From positions 1-5,849 of the forward strand of contig CALVCY010000021.1 in NCBI GenBank assembly GCA_944326175.1: a DNA stretch of 5,849 nucleotides, in the 5' to 3' direction. The notes under the pieces were generated by a model. The model was not told the origin of the DNA. It did no database searches and saw nothing but the letters and a program-made list of their open reading frames with translations. The stretch comes from an uncultured Erysipelotrichaceae bacterium (GTDB taxonomy: Bacteria; Bacillota_I; Bacilli_A; Erysipelotrichales; Erysipelotrichaceae). Numbering within the stretch: position 1 is the first letter of the stretch; each line of letters begins with the position of its first letter. Shown one piece after another: positions 1 through 5,808 of this stretch. The translations under genes and the position numbers were made by a program.

Positions 1-1067
1 TCTATGCCATTTATATGGCGATGTTTTCCACTTTTTTGGCGGCCGCGGTTGCGTTGATTTATTATTTTAAATTCGATAAAGCCAATATCGGCTGGGTGCG
101 CCGTGCCGCGAGAAACCAGACCAAGCGGCCGGCTCGCGCTAAAAAAGTGGTGGTGGAATTGATCGCCTTTGGTCTGCCTTTTGCCATCGCGTCGATATTG
201 GGCAATTCGATGGATATCGTCAATAATACGTTTTTTATGGGGGAGATCGTCAAAGTCGGATATACCCAGGAAGAAGGCATGCAAATATTAAGCATGATCC
301 AGTATCAGTCATTGCATCTGATCGCTATTCCGCAGGTATTGGCGACCGGATTTCCCAGTGGGATCGTACCGTATATGACCAGTGCACTGGAGCGGCATGA
401 TATCAAACAATTGAAACGGTATATCGGTGAATGTCTGGATGTGGTGATGTATATCGGTATCCCGTTATGCATGTGCCTGTGTTTTCTGGCTAAACCCATT
501 TATTCCTTGTTTTATGGGACACAGGATCTGGATTTGGGAGCATCGGTATTGCAATGGAGCACCACGGTGGCGATCGCTGGAACCTTTTCACCGATTTGTA
601 CTTCCATGATGATGACATTGAAGATGCGCGGACAGGTATTGATTTATCTGGGCATTACATTTGCGTTTAAATTGATCAGCTTTTTCCCGATGGTGCAGTA
701 TATGGGATGGCAGGGTGCCATTCTTTCCAGTGCATTGGCAAGTTGTGTGTTGATCTTCTTATCATTAAAGGCGATCAACAATCGGTTTGGGATGAGTTAT
801 TGGAAGAATATTCTCCATCTATTCAAAGTGATGGTGTGCGTGGTGGCTATGAACGGGGTATTTGTGATTTTTGATCTGTTGGGGATCGATGGTTCGACCA
901 GTGGGATCGTGGTCAATTTTCTGATTCTGGCATTAAAAGGCAGTTTAGGGATCTTGGTTTACGTGTGGGTTTCTTTTCTGCTACATTTGCCTCAGGTGTT
1001 GTTGCATCGCAATACTAAAGGTATTCTCAATGTGATCCGTTCTCGTTTGCCGATGTTTAACAATTAA
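1..1067 (+). CDS. MOP-superfamily flippase, SpoVB/YtgP(MurJ)-like, C-terminal part (5' truncated by window edge)
   Basis: The frame is open from the first complete codon (position 3) to TAA at 1065-1067, giving 354 residues with no start visible. Family members usually have about 500-550 residues, so roughly the first third is missing. I count about nine hydrophobic segments (residues about 5-22, 51-70, 103-123, 145-162, 184-204, 211-230, 237-255, 271-290, 301-325, counted from the first complete codon). A basic cytoplasmic-looking loop (residues 33-48, many Arg/Lys) follows the first. The stretch with ATGFPSGIVPYMTSAL, the following helix ending in AKPIYSLFYG, and later FPMVQYMGWQGAILSS resemble the SpoVB/YtgP branch of polysaccharide flippases (Polysacc_synt_C region). 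Known members move undecaprenyl-linked envelope precursors such as lipid II across the membrane. Whether this copy is the MurJ-type lipid II flippase or a polysaccharide exporter cannot be decided from the C-terminal part, so no symbol is given. It ends just before a bidirectional terminator. Confidence 0.8.
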   Translation, partial: YAIYMAMFSTFLAAAVALIYYFKFDKANIGWVRRAARNQTKRPARAKKVVVELIAFGLPFAIASILGNSMDIVNNTFFMGEIVKVGYTQEEGMQILSMIQYQSLHLIAIPQVLATGFPSGIVPYMTSALERHDIKQLKRYIGECLDVVMYIGIPLCMCLCFLAKPIYSLFYGTQDLDLGASVLQWSTTVAIAGTFSPICTSMMMTLKMRGQVLIYLGITFAFKLISFFPMVQYMGWQGAILSSALASCVLIFLSLKAINNRFGMSYWKNILHLFKVMVCVVAMNGVFVIFDLLGIDGSTSGIVVNFLILALKGSLGILVYVWVSFLLHLPQVLLHRNTKGILNVIRSRLPMFNN

Positions 1068-1074
1068 TGGTTCC

Positions 1075-1122
1075 AACCATTTAAAAGGATATCCATGCCG
1101 ATGGATATCCTTTTTTATGGTT
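1075..1122. terminator. Bidirectional intrinsic terminator between convergent genes
   Basis: A perfect 14-bp inverted repeat (1083-1096 with 1101-1114) closes a GCCG loop and runs into T1111-1116. After a 2x2 T/T mismatch the pairing resumes for six more bases (AACCAT 1075-1080 with ATGGTT 1117-1122). On the plus strand the T run follows the stem of the flippase gene. On the minus strand the A run at 1083-1086 gives a short U tract for the lipoprotein transcript, whose stop codon is at 1136-1138. One structure can therefore serve both converging genes. Confidence 0.9.
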
Positions 1123-1135
1123 TGACCATTATTCT

Positions 1136-1801
1136 TCAGACAGCCAGATCATCGACCCAATGGAATTGTCCACCGCTATAGGCATGGATCAATGGTTCAA
1201 ACAGATCATCAATGGTTTCAACCACCTGCTGATCCACGGTTGCATGAGTGATTTTTTCATCGATGATAACAGTGATAGAACCATCTGCATACACATCAAA
1301 GCAGACATTGTTGGGCTGATCCATTACATTGAAAATATGAAGCACTTTATTGGCTGTATCTGATTTTTCGTTGGATGGGTGATAGGATGCATCCGTCAAT
1401 ATCGTCAGCAACTGATGATTGAAGTCAATCATTTGGGTATTCATCAATTCCTTTTGGGATGGTGTGATCATCGTCCTATCGTTTGATTCATCCACTGTTG
1501 CGGTTGCACTATTGTCCATTTTTTGCACATCTTCGGCACGCACATAAAAATTATGGAAAGCCAGTGTGTTTGATCCGGGTTGGTAATAATTGACTTGAAA
1601 ACCCTGCGGATCATCCTGCAACGATGTTAAGGTATCGAGCATTTTTTGGATCTGATCCGTGCTGGTTTGATCCAGTGCAATAGCGAGCGCATTTTCCGCT
1701 GTGTCGCTTGGCGTTAGCGTTTCGCTATCACCGGAAGATGAACAGGCGGTTGGTAGAAGAAGCAGCGTTACCGCTAAGATGAAATTCATTTTCTTTTTCA
1801 T
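1136..1801 (-). CDS. Predicted secreted lipoprotein of unknown function
   Basis: This is a 221-residue product. The N-terminus is a lipoprotein signal peptide: MKKKMN, then a hydrophobic core FILAVTLLLL, then PTAC with the candidate lipidated Cys at residue 20, followed by SSSGDSE. The residue at -3 is Pro, which is atypical for a lipobox, although Leu sits at -4. After cleavage about 202 polar residues would be exposed outside the membrane, rich in Asp, Thr and Gln. No family or catalytic motif is recognised; a C-terminal stretch (around VCFDVYADGSITVIID) looks like beta strands. The frame extends five codons upstream to an ATG at 1814-1816, but that ATG overlaps the Shine-Dalgarno GGAGGG (1809-1814), which sits 7 bases before the ATG at 1799-1801, so the shorter start is preferred. 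It is transcribed away from pgcA and converges on the flippase gene. Function is not assigned. Confidence 0.8.
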   Translation of the reverse strand: MKKKMNFILAVTLLLLPTACSSSGDSETLTPSDTAENALAIALDQTSTDQIQKMLDTLTSLQDDPQGFQVNYYQPGSNTLAFHNFYVRAEDVQKMDNSATATVDESNDRTMITPSQKELMNTQMIDFNHQLLTILTDASYHPSNEKSDTANKVLHIFNVMDQPNNVCFDVYADGSITVIIDEKITHATVDQQVVETIDDLFEPLIHAYSGGQFHWVDDLAV

Positions 1802-1808
1802 CGCTATT

Positions 1809-1814
1809 CCCTCC
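1809..1814 (-). promoter_or_regulatory. Ribosome binding site that fixes the lipoprotein start
   Basis: GGAGGG on the minus strand lies 7 bases upstream of the ATG at 1801. It overlaps the in-frame ATG at 1816, so that upstream ATG would be left with no usable ribosome binding site. This supports the start at MKKKMN, which also gives a normal short, positively charged signal-peptide N-terminus. Confidence 0.85.
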
Positions 1815-1860
1815 ATGAATCGTTTTGGTTCGTAGTTTGTAGCGTTTGTTTGTCACCATT

Positions 1861-1888
1861 ATTTTATCAAACAAGGGGGGGCAATCAA
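1861..1888 (-). promoter_or_regulatory. Candidate sigma-A promoter of the lipoprotein gene, with a C7 run in the spacer
   Basis: Read on the minus strand, TTGATT (1883-1888; four of six to TTGACA) is followed after 16 bases by TAAAAT (1861-1866; five of six to TATAAT). This puts transcription start near 1854 and leaves a leader of about 50 bases before the ATG. The spacer contains seven consecutive C (plus-strand G1875-1881), the longest G/C homopolymer in the window. The -35 box abuts a cre-like sequence. Confidence 0.5.
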
Positions 1889-1902
1889 GCAAGCGGATTC
1901 GA
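1888..1902 (-). promoter_or_regulatory. Degenerate cre-like operator next to the lipoprotein promoter
   Basis: The minus-strand sequence TCGAATCCGCTTGCT matches the catabolite-responsive-element consensus WTGNAANCGNWNNCW at 8 of 10 constrained positions (mismatches at positions 2 and 6). It overlaps the last base of the lipoprotein -35 box. Its central CG is 19 bp, about two helical turns, from that of the better plus-strand match at 1906-1920. On its own the match would be weak; the pairing makes it worth listing. Confidence 0.3.
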
Positions 1903-1905
1903 TTC

Positions 1906-1920
1906 ATGAAACCGCTTACC
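1906..1920 (+). promoter_or_regulatory. Candidate CcpA cre site upstream of pgcA
   Basis: ATGAAACCGCTTACC matches the cre consensus WTGNAANCGNWNNCW at 9 of 10 constrained positions; only the last base differs. It overlaps the region where the pgcA -35 box must lie (about 1916-1921). In Firmicutes, CcpA bound over a -35 box usually represses. A sugar-phosphate mutase is a plausible target. That this organism has CcpA is assumed, not seen. Confidence 0.5.
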
Positions 1921-1945
1921 CAAATCCATCATTTCATCTTATAAT
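1916..1945 (+). promoter_or_regulatory. Promoter of the phosphohexomutase gene
   Basis: A perfect TATAAT occurs at 1940-1945. The only -35 candidate is weak: TTACCC at 1916-1921 with an 18-base spacer. Transcription would begin near 1952, giving a leader of about 25 bases. The in-frame ATG at 1944-1946 overlaps this -10 box and so would not be in the transcript, which supports the downstream start at 1977. A poor -35 overlapping a cre-like site is consistent with regulated use. Confidence 0.65.
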
Positions 1946-1976
1946 GAATACTGTAGTCATAAGAAAGGACAAAACT

Positions 1977-3668
1977 ATGTTACAAGATATTCAATCCTGG
2001 AAATCCTGCACTCATCTTACCGAGGATCTCAAGGCTGAACTTGATGCGATGAATGAAGAAGCGCTCAATGATGCATTCTACACCAATATCGCATTCGGAA
2101 CCGCCGGCATGCGCGGGCTGCTTGGCCCCGGTACCAATCGAATCAATCTGTTTACGATTCGTAAAGCAACCGTTGGTTATGCCAAAACCCTTTTGAAGTG
2201 GGGCCACAGTGAACGTGGTGTGGCCATTTCCTACGACAATCGCCACCACTCCCAGGAATTTGCATTTGATTGTGCCAATCTGCTCGCTTCCTATAATATC
2301 CCGTCGTATGTTTATGCCAATCTTCGCCCCACGCCGATGCTTTCCTATGCAGTTCGTGAAAAAAACTGTGCTGGCGGGATCATGATCACGGCATCGCATA
2401 ATCCAAAAGAATACAACGGATACAAACTCTATGATGAAACCGGATGCCAATTGATTCCTGAACTGGCCAACCAGGTCGTGGAAGCGGTCAATGCTGTTGA
2501 AGATCCCTTATCCATCGAATACCATCTCACGGATGAACAGAAAGCCATGATCCATATCATGGGTGAAGAAATGGATGAATCGTACATCAACCGGGTGCTG
2601 GGCATTCAATTGCATCCGGAATTAGATAAAACCAATATTTCTATTTCTTTCTCACCGGAGCATGGTACCGCCAACGGTATCGTTCAGTCGGTCTATGACA
2701 AAGCCGGTTATACCTACTATGCCGTGGAAAGCCAATGTGTACCCGATCCGGATTTTTCGGCAACCGAATCGCCTAATCCGGAAGAACCCGGCAGCTATGT
2801 GGAAGCCATCAAACTGGCGAAGACCCATGATTGCGATGTCGTATTGGTGTGTGATCCGGATGCAGACCGTATGGGTGTTGCCGTCAAACACAACGGTGAT
2901 TATCAACTGCTGACCGGGAACCAAAGCGGAGCGGTATTGATCGAATATATCATGAGCCAGCGCAAAGCGCTTGGCACATTGCCAAATAATGGCGTTATGT
3001 TCAACACGGTCGTCACTTCGGATCTTGGTGAAATCATTGCCGCCAGCTATGGTGTGGAAACTGAAAAGACGCTGACTGGATTCAAGTATATCGGCTCCAA
3101 GGTCCATCAGCATGAACAAAGCGGTGACAAAGAATACGTGTTTGGTTATGAAGAATCCTATGGTTCATTGATCAGTCCGTTCGTTCGGGACAAAGACTCC
3201 CCGCAGGCTTGTCTGATGTTGGCTGAAGCCGCATGTTTCTACAAGCATCAGGGAAAGACTTTGGTGGATGTGTTGCATGATCTGTATGCACGATTCGGCA
3301 CATTCAAGGAAAGCCAGATGAGCATTGCGCTACCCGGTGAATCCGGTGCTAAGCAATTGGCTGCCATGATGGGTAATCTGCATCAGCATCCACTTACCGA
3401 AATTGCCGGCCATAAAGTGGTCAAGCGTTGGGACTTCAAGACTTGCGTGATCTGGGATGGTGGCGTTGAAAGTGAATTGACGGGATTTGACATCTCCGAT
3501 GTATTGAAATATCAGCTCGACAACGGCTCGTGGGTCGCTGTCCGTCCAAGTGGAACCGAGCCCAAGTGTAAGGTCTACTTCTGCATTAAAGGTGAAAACC
3601 AGGATGCTTGTGATACACTGGAAGCCAGTGTGAAGGCATTTATGCGGCATGTGATGTTGGGTGAATAA
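1977..3668 (+). CDS. pgcA: Phosphoglucomutase/phosphomannomutase (alpha-D-phosphohexomutase family)
   Basis: This 563-residue cytoplasmic enzyme interconverts hexose 1- and 6-phosphates, chiefly glucose-1-P and glucose-6-P, linking glycolysis to UDP-glucose and envelope or storage polysaccharide synthesis. All four family signatures are present in order: the phosphoserine loop TASHNPKEYNGYK with catalytic Ser140; the metal-binding loop DPDADR at 293-298; the sugar-recognition loop GYEESYG at 390-396; and the phosphate-binding loop RPSGTEPK at 523-530. The early FGTAGMRG (40-47) is typical too. Length agrees with the B. subtilis PgcA type (about 580) rather than the shorter GlmM or ManB types, hence the symbol. 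The start at 1977 is chosen because AAAGGA (1964-1969) lies 7 bases before it, and the longer frame from 1944 begins inside the -10 box. It is apparently monocistronic, with its own promoter and terminator. Preference for glucose over mannose is inferred from the family. Confidence 0.95.
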   Translation: MLQDIQSWKSCTHLTEDLKAELDAMNEEALNDAFYTNIAFGTAGMRGLLGPGTNRINLFTIRKATVGYAKTLLKWGHSERGVAISYDNRHHSQEFAFDCANLLASYNIPSYVYANLRPTPMLSYAVREKNCAGGIMITASHNPKEYNGYKLYDETGCQLIPELANQVVEAVNAVEDPLSIEYHLTDEQKAMIHIMGEEMDESYINRVLGIQLHPELDKTNISISFSPEHGTANGIVQSVYDKAGYTYYAVESQCVPDPDFSATESPNPEEPGSYVEAIKLAKTHDCDVVLVCDPDADRMGVAVKHNGDYQLLTGNQSGAVLIEYIMSQRKALGTLPNNGVMFNTVVTSDLGEIIAASYGVETEKTLTGFKYIGSKVHQHEQSGDKEYVFGYEESYGSLISPFVRDKDSPQACLMLAEAACFYKHQGKTLVDVLHDLYARFGTFKESQMSIALPGESGAKQLAAMMGNLHQHPLTEIAGHKVVKRWDFKTCVIWDGGVESELTGFDISDVLKYQLDNGSWVAVRPSGTEPKCKVYFCIKGENQDACDTLEASVKAFMRHVMLGE

Positions 3669-3682
3669 TCCATTGAATGGAT
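3668..3682 (+). other. Small hairpin directly after the pgcA stop codon
   Basis: ATCCAT (3668-3673) and ATGGAT (3677-3682) can pair around a TGA loop, starting on the last base of the stop codon. No T run follows, so it is not a terminator on its own. It may only protect the 3' end or be chance. Confidence 0.3.
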
Positions 3683-3702
3683 CCACTTTGACAGAAAACA
3701 GC

Positions 3703-3735
3703 AACGGTCAGTTCCTTCGGACTGACCGTTTTCTT
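3703..3735 (+). terminator. Intrinsic terminator of pgcA
   Basis: AACGGTCAGT (3703-3712) pairs perfectly with ACTGACCGTT (3721-3730). Inside the stem, a two-base TC bulge leads to a C-G pair closing a UUCG tetraloop, a very stable cap. The stem is followed by an interrupted T run (TTTTCTT, 3729-3735). It lies 35 bases after the pgcA stop codon and upstream of the ung promoter. Confidence 0.9.
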
Positions 3736-3772
3736 CCGTTGTTTATTCTTTGATCAAACCGATTGAGCGGCT

Positions 3773-3800
3773 TTGACAAAAAACGATTATTCGCAATATT
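3773..3800 (+). promoter_or_regulatory. Candidate promoter of ung
   Basis: A perfect TTGACA at 3773-3778 is followed after 16 bases by AATATT (3795-3800; four of six to TATAAT). Transcription would start near 3807, leaving a leader of only about 12 bases with the ribosome binding site AAAGGA (3804-3809) close to the RNA 5' end. That tight fit makes the -10 assignment uncertain, but the pgcA terminator upstream implies that a promoter lies in this stretch. Confidence 0.45.
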
Positions 3801-3818
3801 CAGAAAGGAATTGTTTTT

Positions 3819-4475
3819 ATGGACCAGCATTGGAAAGAATTTATTGCCCGGGAAATGGAGCAACCGTATTTTGAAAAATTGGAGGAGGCGATTGCACAGG
3901 ATGAGAAACACCATTTGGTGTTTCCTAAACCCAATGATCGGCTCAATGCGTTTAAACTGACGCCCTACGATGCAGTAAAAGTCGTCATCATCGGTCAAGA
4001 TCCCTATCACGAAATCGGGCAGGCGCAAGGGTTGTCGTTTTCAGTGCCGAAGGGTTTTCCGCTACCTCCAAGCCTGCGCAATATTTTTACGGAATTGAAA
4101 AATGATTTGGGCGTGGATCATTTTGACAACGGGTGCCTAGAAGGGTGGGCGGCTCAAGGCGTTTTTCTGATCAACTCCATATTAACGGTTCGGGTGGGCA
4201 AGGCACTGAGCCACGCGAAGTTTGGATGGGATATCTTTTTTGAAGATACGATCAAAGAACTCAATCGGCGCGAAACACCGATGATTTTTGTATTGTGGGG
4301 CAAAAAGGCTCAGGTTGCCAAGCAATGGATTGATATGAGCCACCATGGCATCTTGGAGTCTAACCATCCATCTCCTTTATCGGCCCATCGCGGTTTCTTT
4401 GGATCAAAACCATTTTCCACGATCAATCAATGGTTAACGGATCATCAGCAAACACCGATTGATTGGTCAAAATAA
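3819..4475 (+). CDS. ung: Uracil-DNA glycosylase, family 1
   Basis: This 218-residue enzyme removes uracil from DNA, the first step of base-excision repair after cytosine deamination or dUTP incorporation. Motif A GQDPYH is at 59-64 with the water-activating Asp61. The uracil-stacking Phe is at 74 in GLSFSV, the uracil-recognising Asn at 119 in LINSILTV, FVLWGKKAQ at 157-165, and motif B HPSPLSAHRGFFGSKPF at 183-199 with catalytic His183 and the DNA-intercalating Leu187. Length is normal for bacterial Ung (about 220). The ATG at 3819 has AAAGGA 9 bases upstream. The gene lies alone between the pgcA terminator and the pgk promoter. No canonical terminator follows it, so some readthrough into pgk is possible. 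Confidence 0.97.
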   Translation: MDQHWKEFIAREMEQPYFEKLEEAIAQDEKHHLVFPKPNDRLNAFKLTPYDAVKVVIIGQDPYHEIGQAQGLSFSVPKGFPLPPSLRNIFTELKNDLGVDHFDNGCLEGWAAQGVFLINSILTVRVGKALSHAKFGWDIFFEDTIKELNRRETPMIFVLWGKKAQVAKQWIDMSHHGILESNHPSPLSAHRGFFGSKPFSTINQWLTDHQQTPIDWSK

Positions 4476-4496
4476 GCAAAAAAGTCATATGAATAC

Positions 4497-4526
4497 GATC
4501 ATGAAATGATTGAGTCAGATCATAAA
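4497..4526 (+). repeat. Tandem direct repeat GATCATRAA with an inverted copy between, upstream of pgk
   Basis: GATCATGAA (4497-4505) and GATCATAAA (4518-4526) agree at eight of nine bases and are offset by 21 bases, two helical turns. An inverted ATGAT (4506-4510) between them can pair with either neighbouring ATCAT, giving two mutually exclusive small hairpins. No T run follows, so this is not a convincing ung terminator. It lies about 30-60 bases upstream of the pgk -35 box. Confidence 0.4.
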
Positions 4527-4527
4527 T

Positions 4528-4570
4528 TCAAACATTTCGTCTGTTGTCCATCTTTTGACAAAATGTTTGA
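4528..4570. repeat. 10-bp perfect inverted repeat spanning the pgk promoter
   Basis: TCAAACATTT (4528-4537) and AAATGTTTGA (4561-4570) are exact reverse complements separated by 23 bases, with half-site centres 33 bp apart, about three helical turns. The right arm fills most of the gap between the TTGACA and TATAAT boxes of pgk. No T run follows, which argues against a terminator; an operator is the simpler reading. Confidence 0.6.
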
Positions 4571-4579
4571 TGATATAAT
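4555..4579 (+). promoter_or_regulatory. Promoter of the pgk-tpiA operon, extended -10 type
   Basis: TGATATAAT (4571-4579) is a perfect TATAAT with the TGn extended -10 element, placing transcription start near 4586 and leaving a leader of about 20 bases. A perfect TTGACA lies at 4555-4560, but the gap to the -10 is only 13 bases, far below the usual 16-18. Either the extended -10 works without this -35, or the TTGACA has another role; it is the core of the palindrome TTTTGACAAAA (4553-4563). Confidence 0.75.
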
Positions 4580-4592
4580 TGAACCGTCATAT

Positions 4593-4598
4593 AGGAGG
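4593..4598 (+). promoter_or_regulatory. Ribosome binding site that fixes the pgk start
   Basis: AGGAGG lies 7 bases before the ATG at 4606. An in-frame ATG at 4600 is only one base from it, and the in-frame TTG at 4579 lies in the -10 box, so both upstream starts are excluded. The resulting N-terminus MAKKSV is normal for Pgk. Confidence 0.9.
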
Positions 4599-4605
4599 AA
4601 TGATT

Positions 4606-5805
4606 ATGGCAAAAAAAAGTGTGACCGACTTACAGGTCGAAGGTAAAAAAGTCATTGTTCGTGTCGACTTCAACGTGCCGCACAAAGGTGAAGAAATCAC
4701 TGATGATAATCGTATTCGCGCTGCGTTACCGACCATCAATTACCTGGCAGATCATCATGCCAAGGTGATCCTGTTGAGCCATTTAGGCAAAGTGGATCAC
4801 AAAGATCCGGAAAAATGTGAAAAGGACAAAGCTAAAAACGATATGTCCATTGTCGGCAAACGCCTGCAGGAATTGGTTCCGAACCATAAAGTGACATTCG
4901 TTAACGCTACCCGTGGCGAAGCATTGGAAAATGCGGTCAATACCATGGCTGAAGGCGACATCGTCCTGATGCAAAATACCCGTTATGAAAAAGGTGAATC
5001 GAAAAACGATCCGGAATTGGGTGCTTATTGGGCATCATTGGGTGATTTGTATGTATCTGATGCGTTTGGTTCCGTCCACAGAGGCCATGCTTCCACTGTC
5101 GGTATCCCGACCCATCTACCCAGTGCTGTTGGTTTCTTGATTGAAAAGGAACTGAAATACTTGGGTACTGCATTGGATGATCCCAAACATCCATTCGTGG
5201 CTGTTTTAGGTGGTGCCAAAGTTTCCGATAAGATCGGCGTCATCGAGAATCTGCTCAAGATCGCGGATAAAGTCATCGTTGGTGGTGGAATGGCTTATAC
5301 ATTCTACAAAGCCAAAGGTTGGAATGTTGGAACCAGTCTATTGGAAGAAGATAAAGTCGAAGTCGCGAAATCATTCCTGGATAAAGCCGGAGATAAACTG
5401 GTTTTACCAGTAGATACCGTTGTTGCCAACGACTTCGATAATCCGACCGACGTCAAAACTGTGGATGCCAACGCTATCCCAGATGGCTATATGGGCTTGG
5501 ATATTGGACCGAAGACCATCGCATACTTCAAAGAACAACTTTCCGGTGCAAAAACCGTATTCTGGAACGGTCCGATGGGCGTGTTTGAAAAACCCGAATT
5601 TGCCAAAGGGACCATTGGTGTTTGCGAAGCCATTGCCAATTTGGATGACTGCATGAGCATCATCGGTGGCGGCGACTCGGCTTCCGCAGCGAAGAATTTA
5701 GGCTATGCTGATAAATTTACCCACATTTCTACCGGTGGTGGTGCTTCCTTGGAATACATGGAAGGCAAGGAATTACCGGGTATTGCCATTATCGAGGAGA
5801 AATAA
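4606..5805 (+). CDS. pgk: Phosphoglycerate kinase
   Basis: This 399-residue cytoplasmic glycolytic enzyme transfers phosphate from 1,3-bisphosphoglycerate to ADP, making ATP and 3-phosphoglycerate. Full family length is present. The N-terminal substrate domain has RVDFNVP (19-25), the basic-patch residues Arg19, Arg36, His59, Arg126, and [10 protein letters not shown] (152-161) with His158 and His161. The C-terminal nucleotide domain has GGAKVSDKI (202-210, Lys205), NGPMGVFE (321-328), GGGDSA (354-359, Asp357) and [12 protein letters not shown] (377-388). Two deviations are visible: the usual SHLGR reads SHLGK (Lys62) and is followed by a short charged insertion (about residues 63-78); and the usual ENxR reads QNTR (123-126). 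These look like lineage features, since everything else is intact. It heads an operon with tpiA; gapA, often the upstream partner in Firmicutes, is absent here. Confidence 0.98.
   Translation: MAKKSVTDLQVEGKKVIVRVDFNVPHKGEEITDDNRIRAALPTINYLADHHAKVILLSHLGKVDHKDPEKCEKDKAKNDMSIVGKRLQELVPNHKVTFVNATRGEALENAVNTMAEGDIVLMQNTRYEKGESKNDPELGAYWASLGDLYVSDAFGSVHRGHASTVGIPTHLPSAVGFLIEKELKYLGTALDDPKHPFVAVLGGAKVSDKIGVIENLLKIADKVIVGGGMAYTFYKAKGWNVGTSLLEEDKVEVAKSFLDKAGDKLVLPVDTVVANDFDNPTDVKTVDANAIPDGYMGLDIGPKTIAYFKEQLSGAKTVFWNGPMGVFEKPEFAKGTIGVCEAIANLDDCMSIIGGGDSASAAKNLGYADKFTHISTGGGASLEYMEGKELPGIAIIEEK
5794..5799 (+). promoter_or_regulatory. Ribosome binding site of tpiA inside the end of pgk
   Basis: GAGGAG encodes two Glu codons near the pgk C-terminus and lies 9 bases before the tpiA ATG. 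With only three bases between the pgk stop and the tpiA start, the two are likely translationally coupled. Confidence 0.8.
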
Positions 5806-5808
5806 ATC

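Noticed and set aside
1160..1363. 67-residue plus-strand open frame opposite the lipoprotein gene
   Set aside because: It is antisense to a better-supported gene, has no convincing ribosome binding site, and its composition is that of a shadow frame.
1944..1976. Longer N-terminus for the phosphohexomutase starting at the ATG at 1944
   Set aside because: That ATG overlaps the perfect -10 box TATAAT (1940-1945), so it would not be transcribed, and no ribosome binding site precedes it. The ATG at 1977 has a well-spaced AAAGGA.
2652..3119. 155-residue minus-strand open frame inside pgcA
   Set aside because: It is fully antisense to a conserved enzyme with all its motifs, without a recognisable domain. 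Similar shadow frames lie opposite ung and pgk and are rejected for the same reason.
3688..3693. TTGACA just before the pgcA terminator as a ung promoter -35 box
   Set aside because: No -10-like sequence lies 16-18 bases downstream, and the terminator hairpin follows immediately. The TTGACA at 3773 is a better candidate.
3754..3768. Possible cre site upstream of ung (around AAACCGATT)
   Set aside because: It misses three of the ten constrained cre positions, so it is not distinguishable from chance.
4528..4570. Invertible promoter flanked by inverted repeats
   Set aside because: The right arm lies inside the promoter spacer, the segment is only 23 bases, no recombinase gene is nearby, and pgk is a housekeeping gene. 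An operator is more likely.
4579..4605. Longer N-terminus for pgk from the TTG at 4579 or the ATG at 4600
   Set aside because: The TTG starts within the -10 box, and the ATG at 4600 is only one base from AGGAGG. The ATG at 4606 has proper spacing and the family-typical MAKKSV start.
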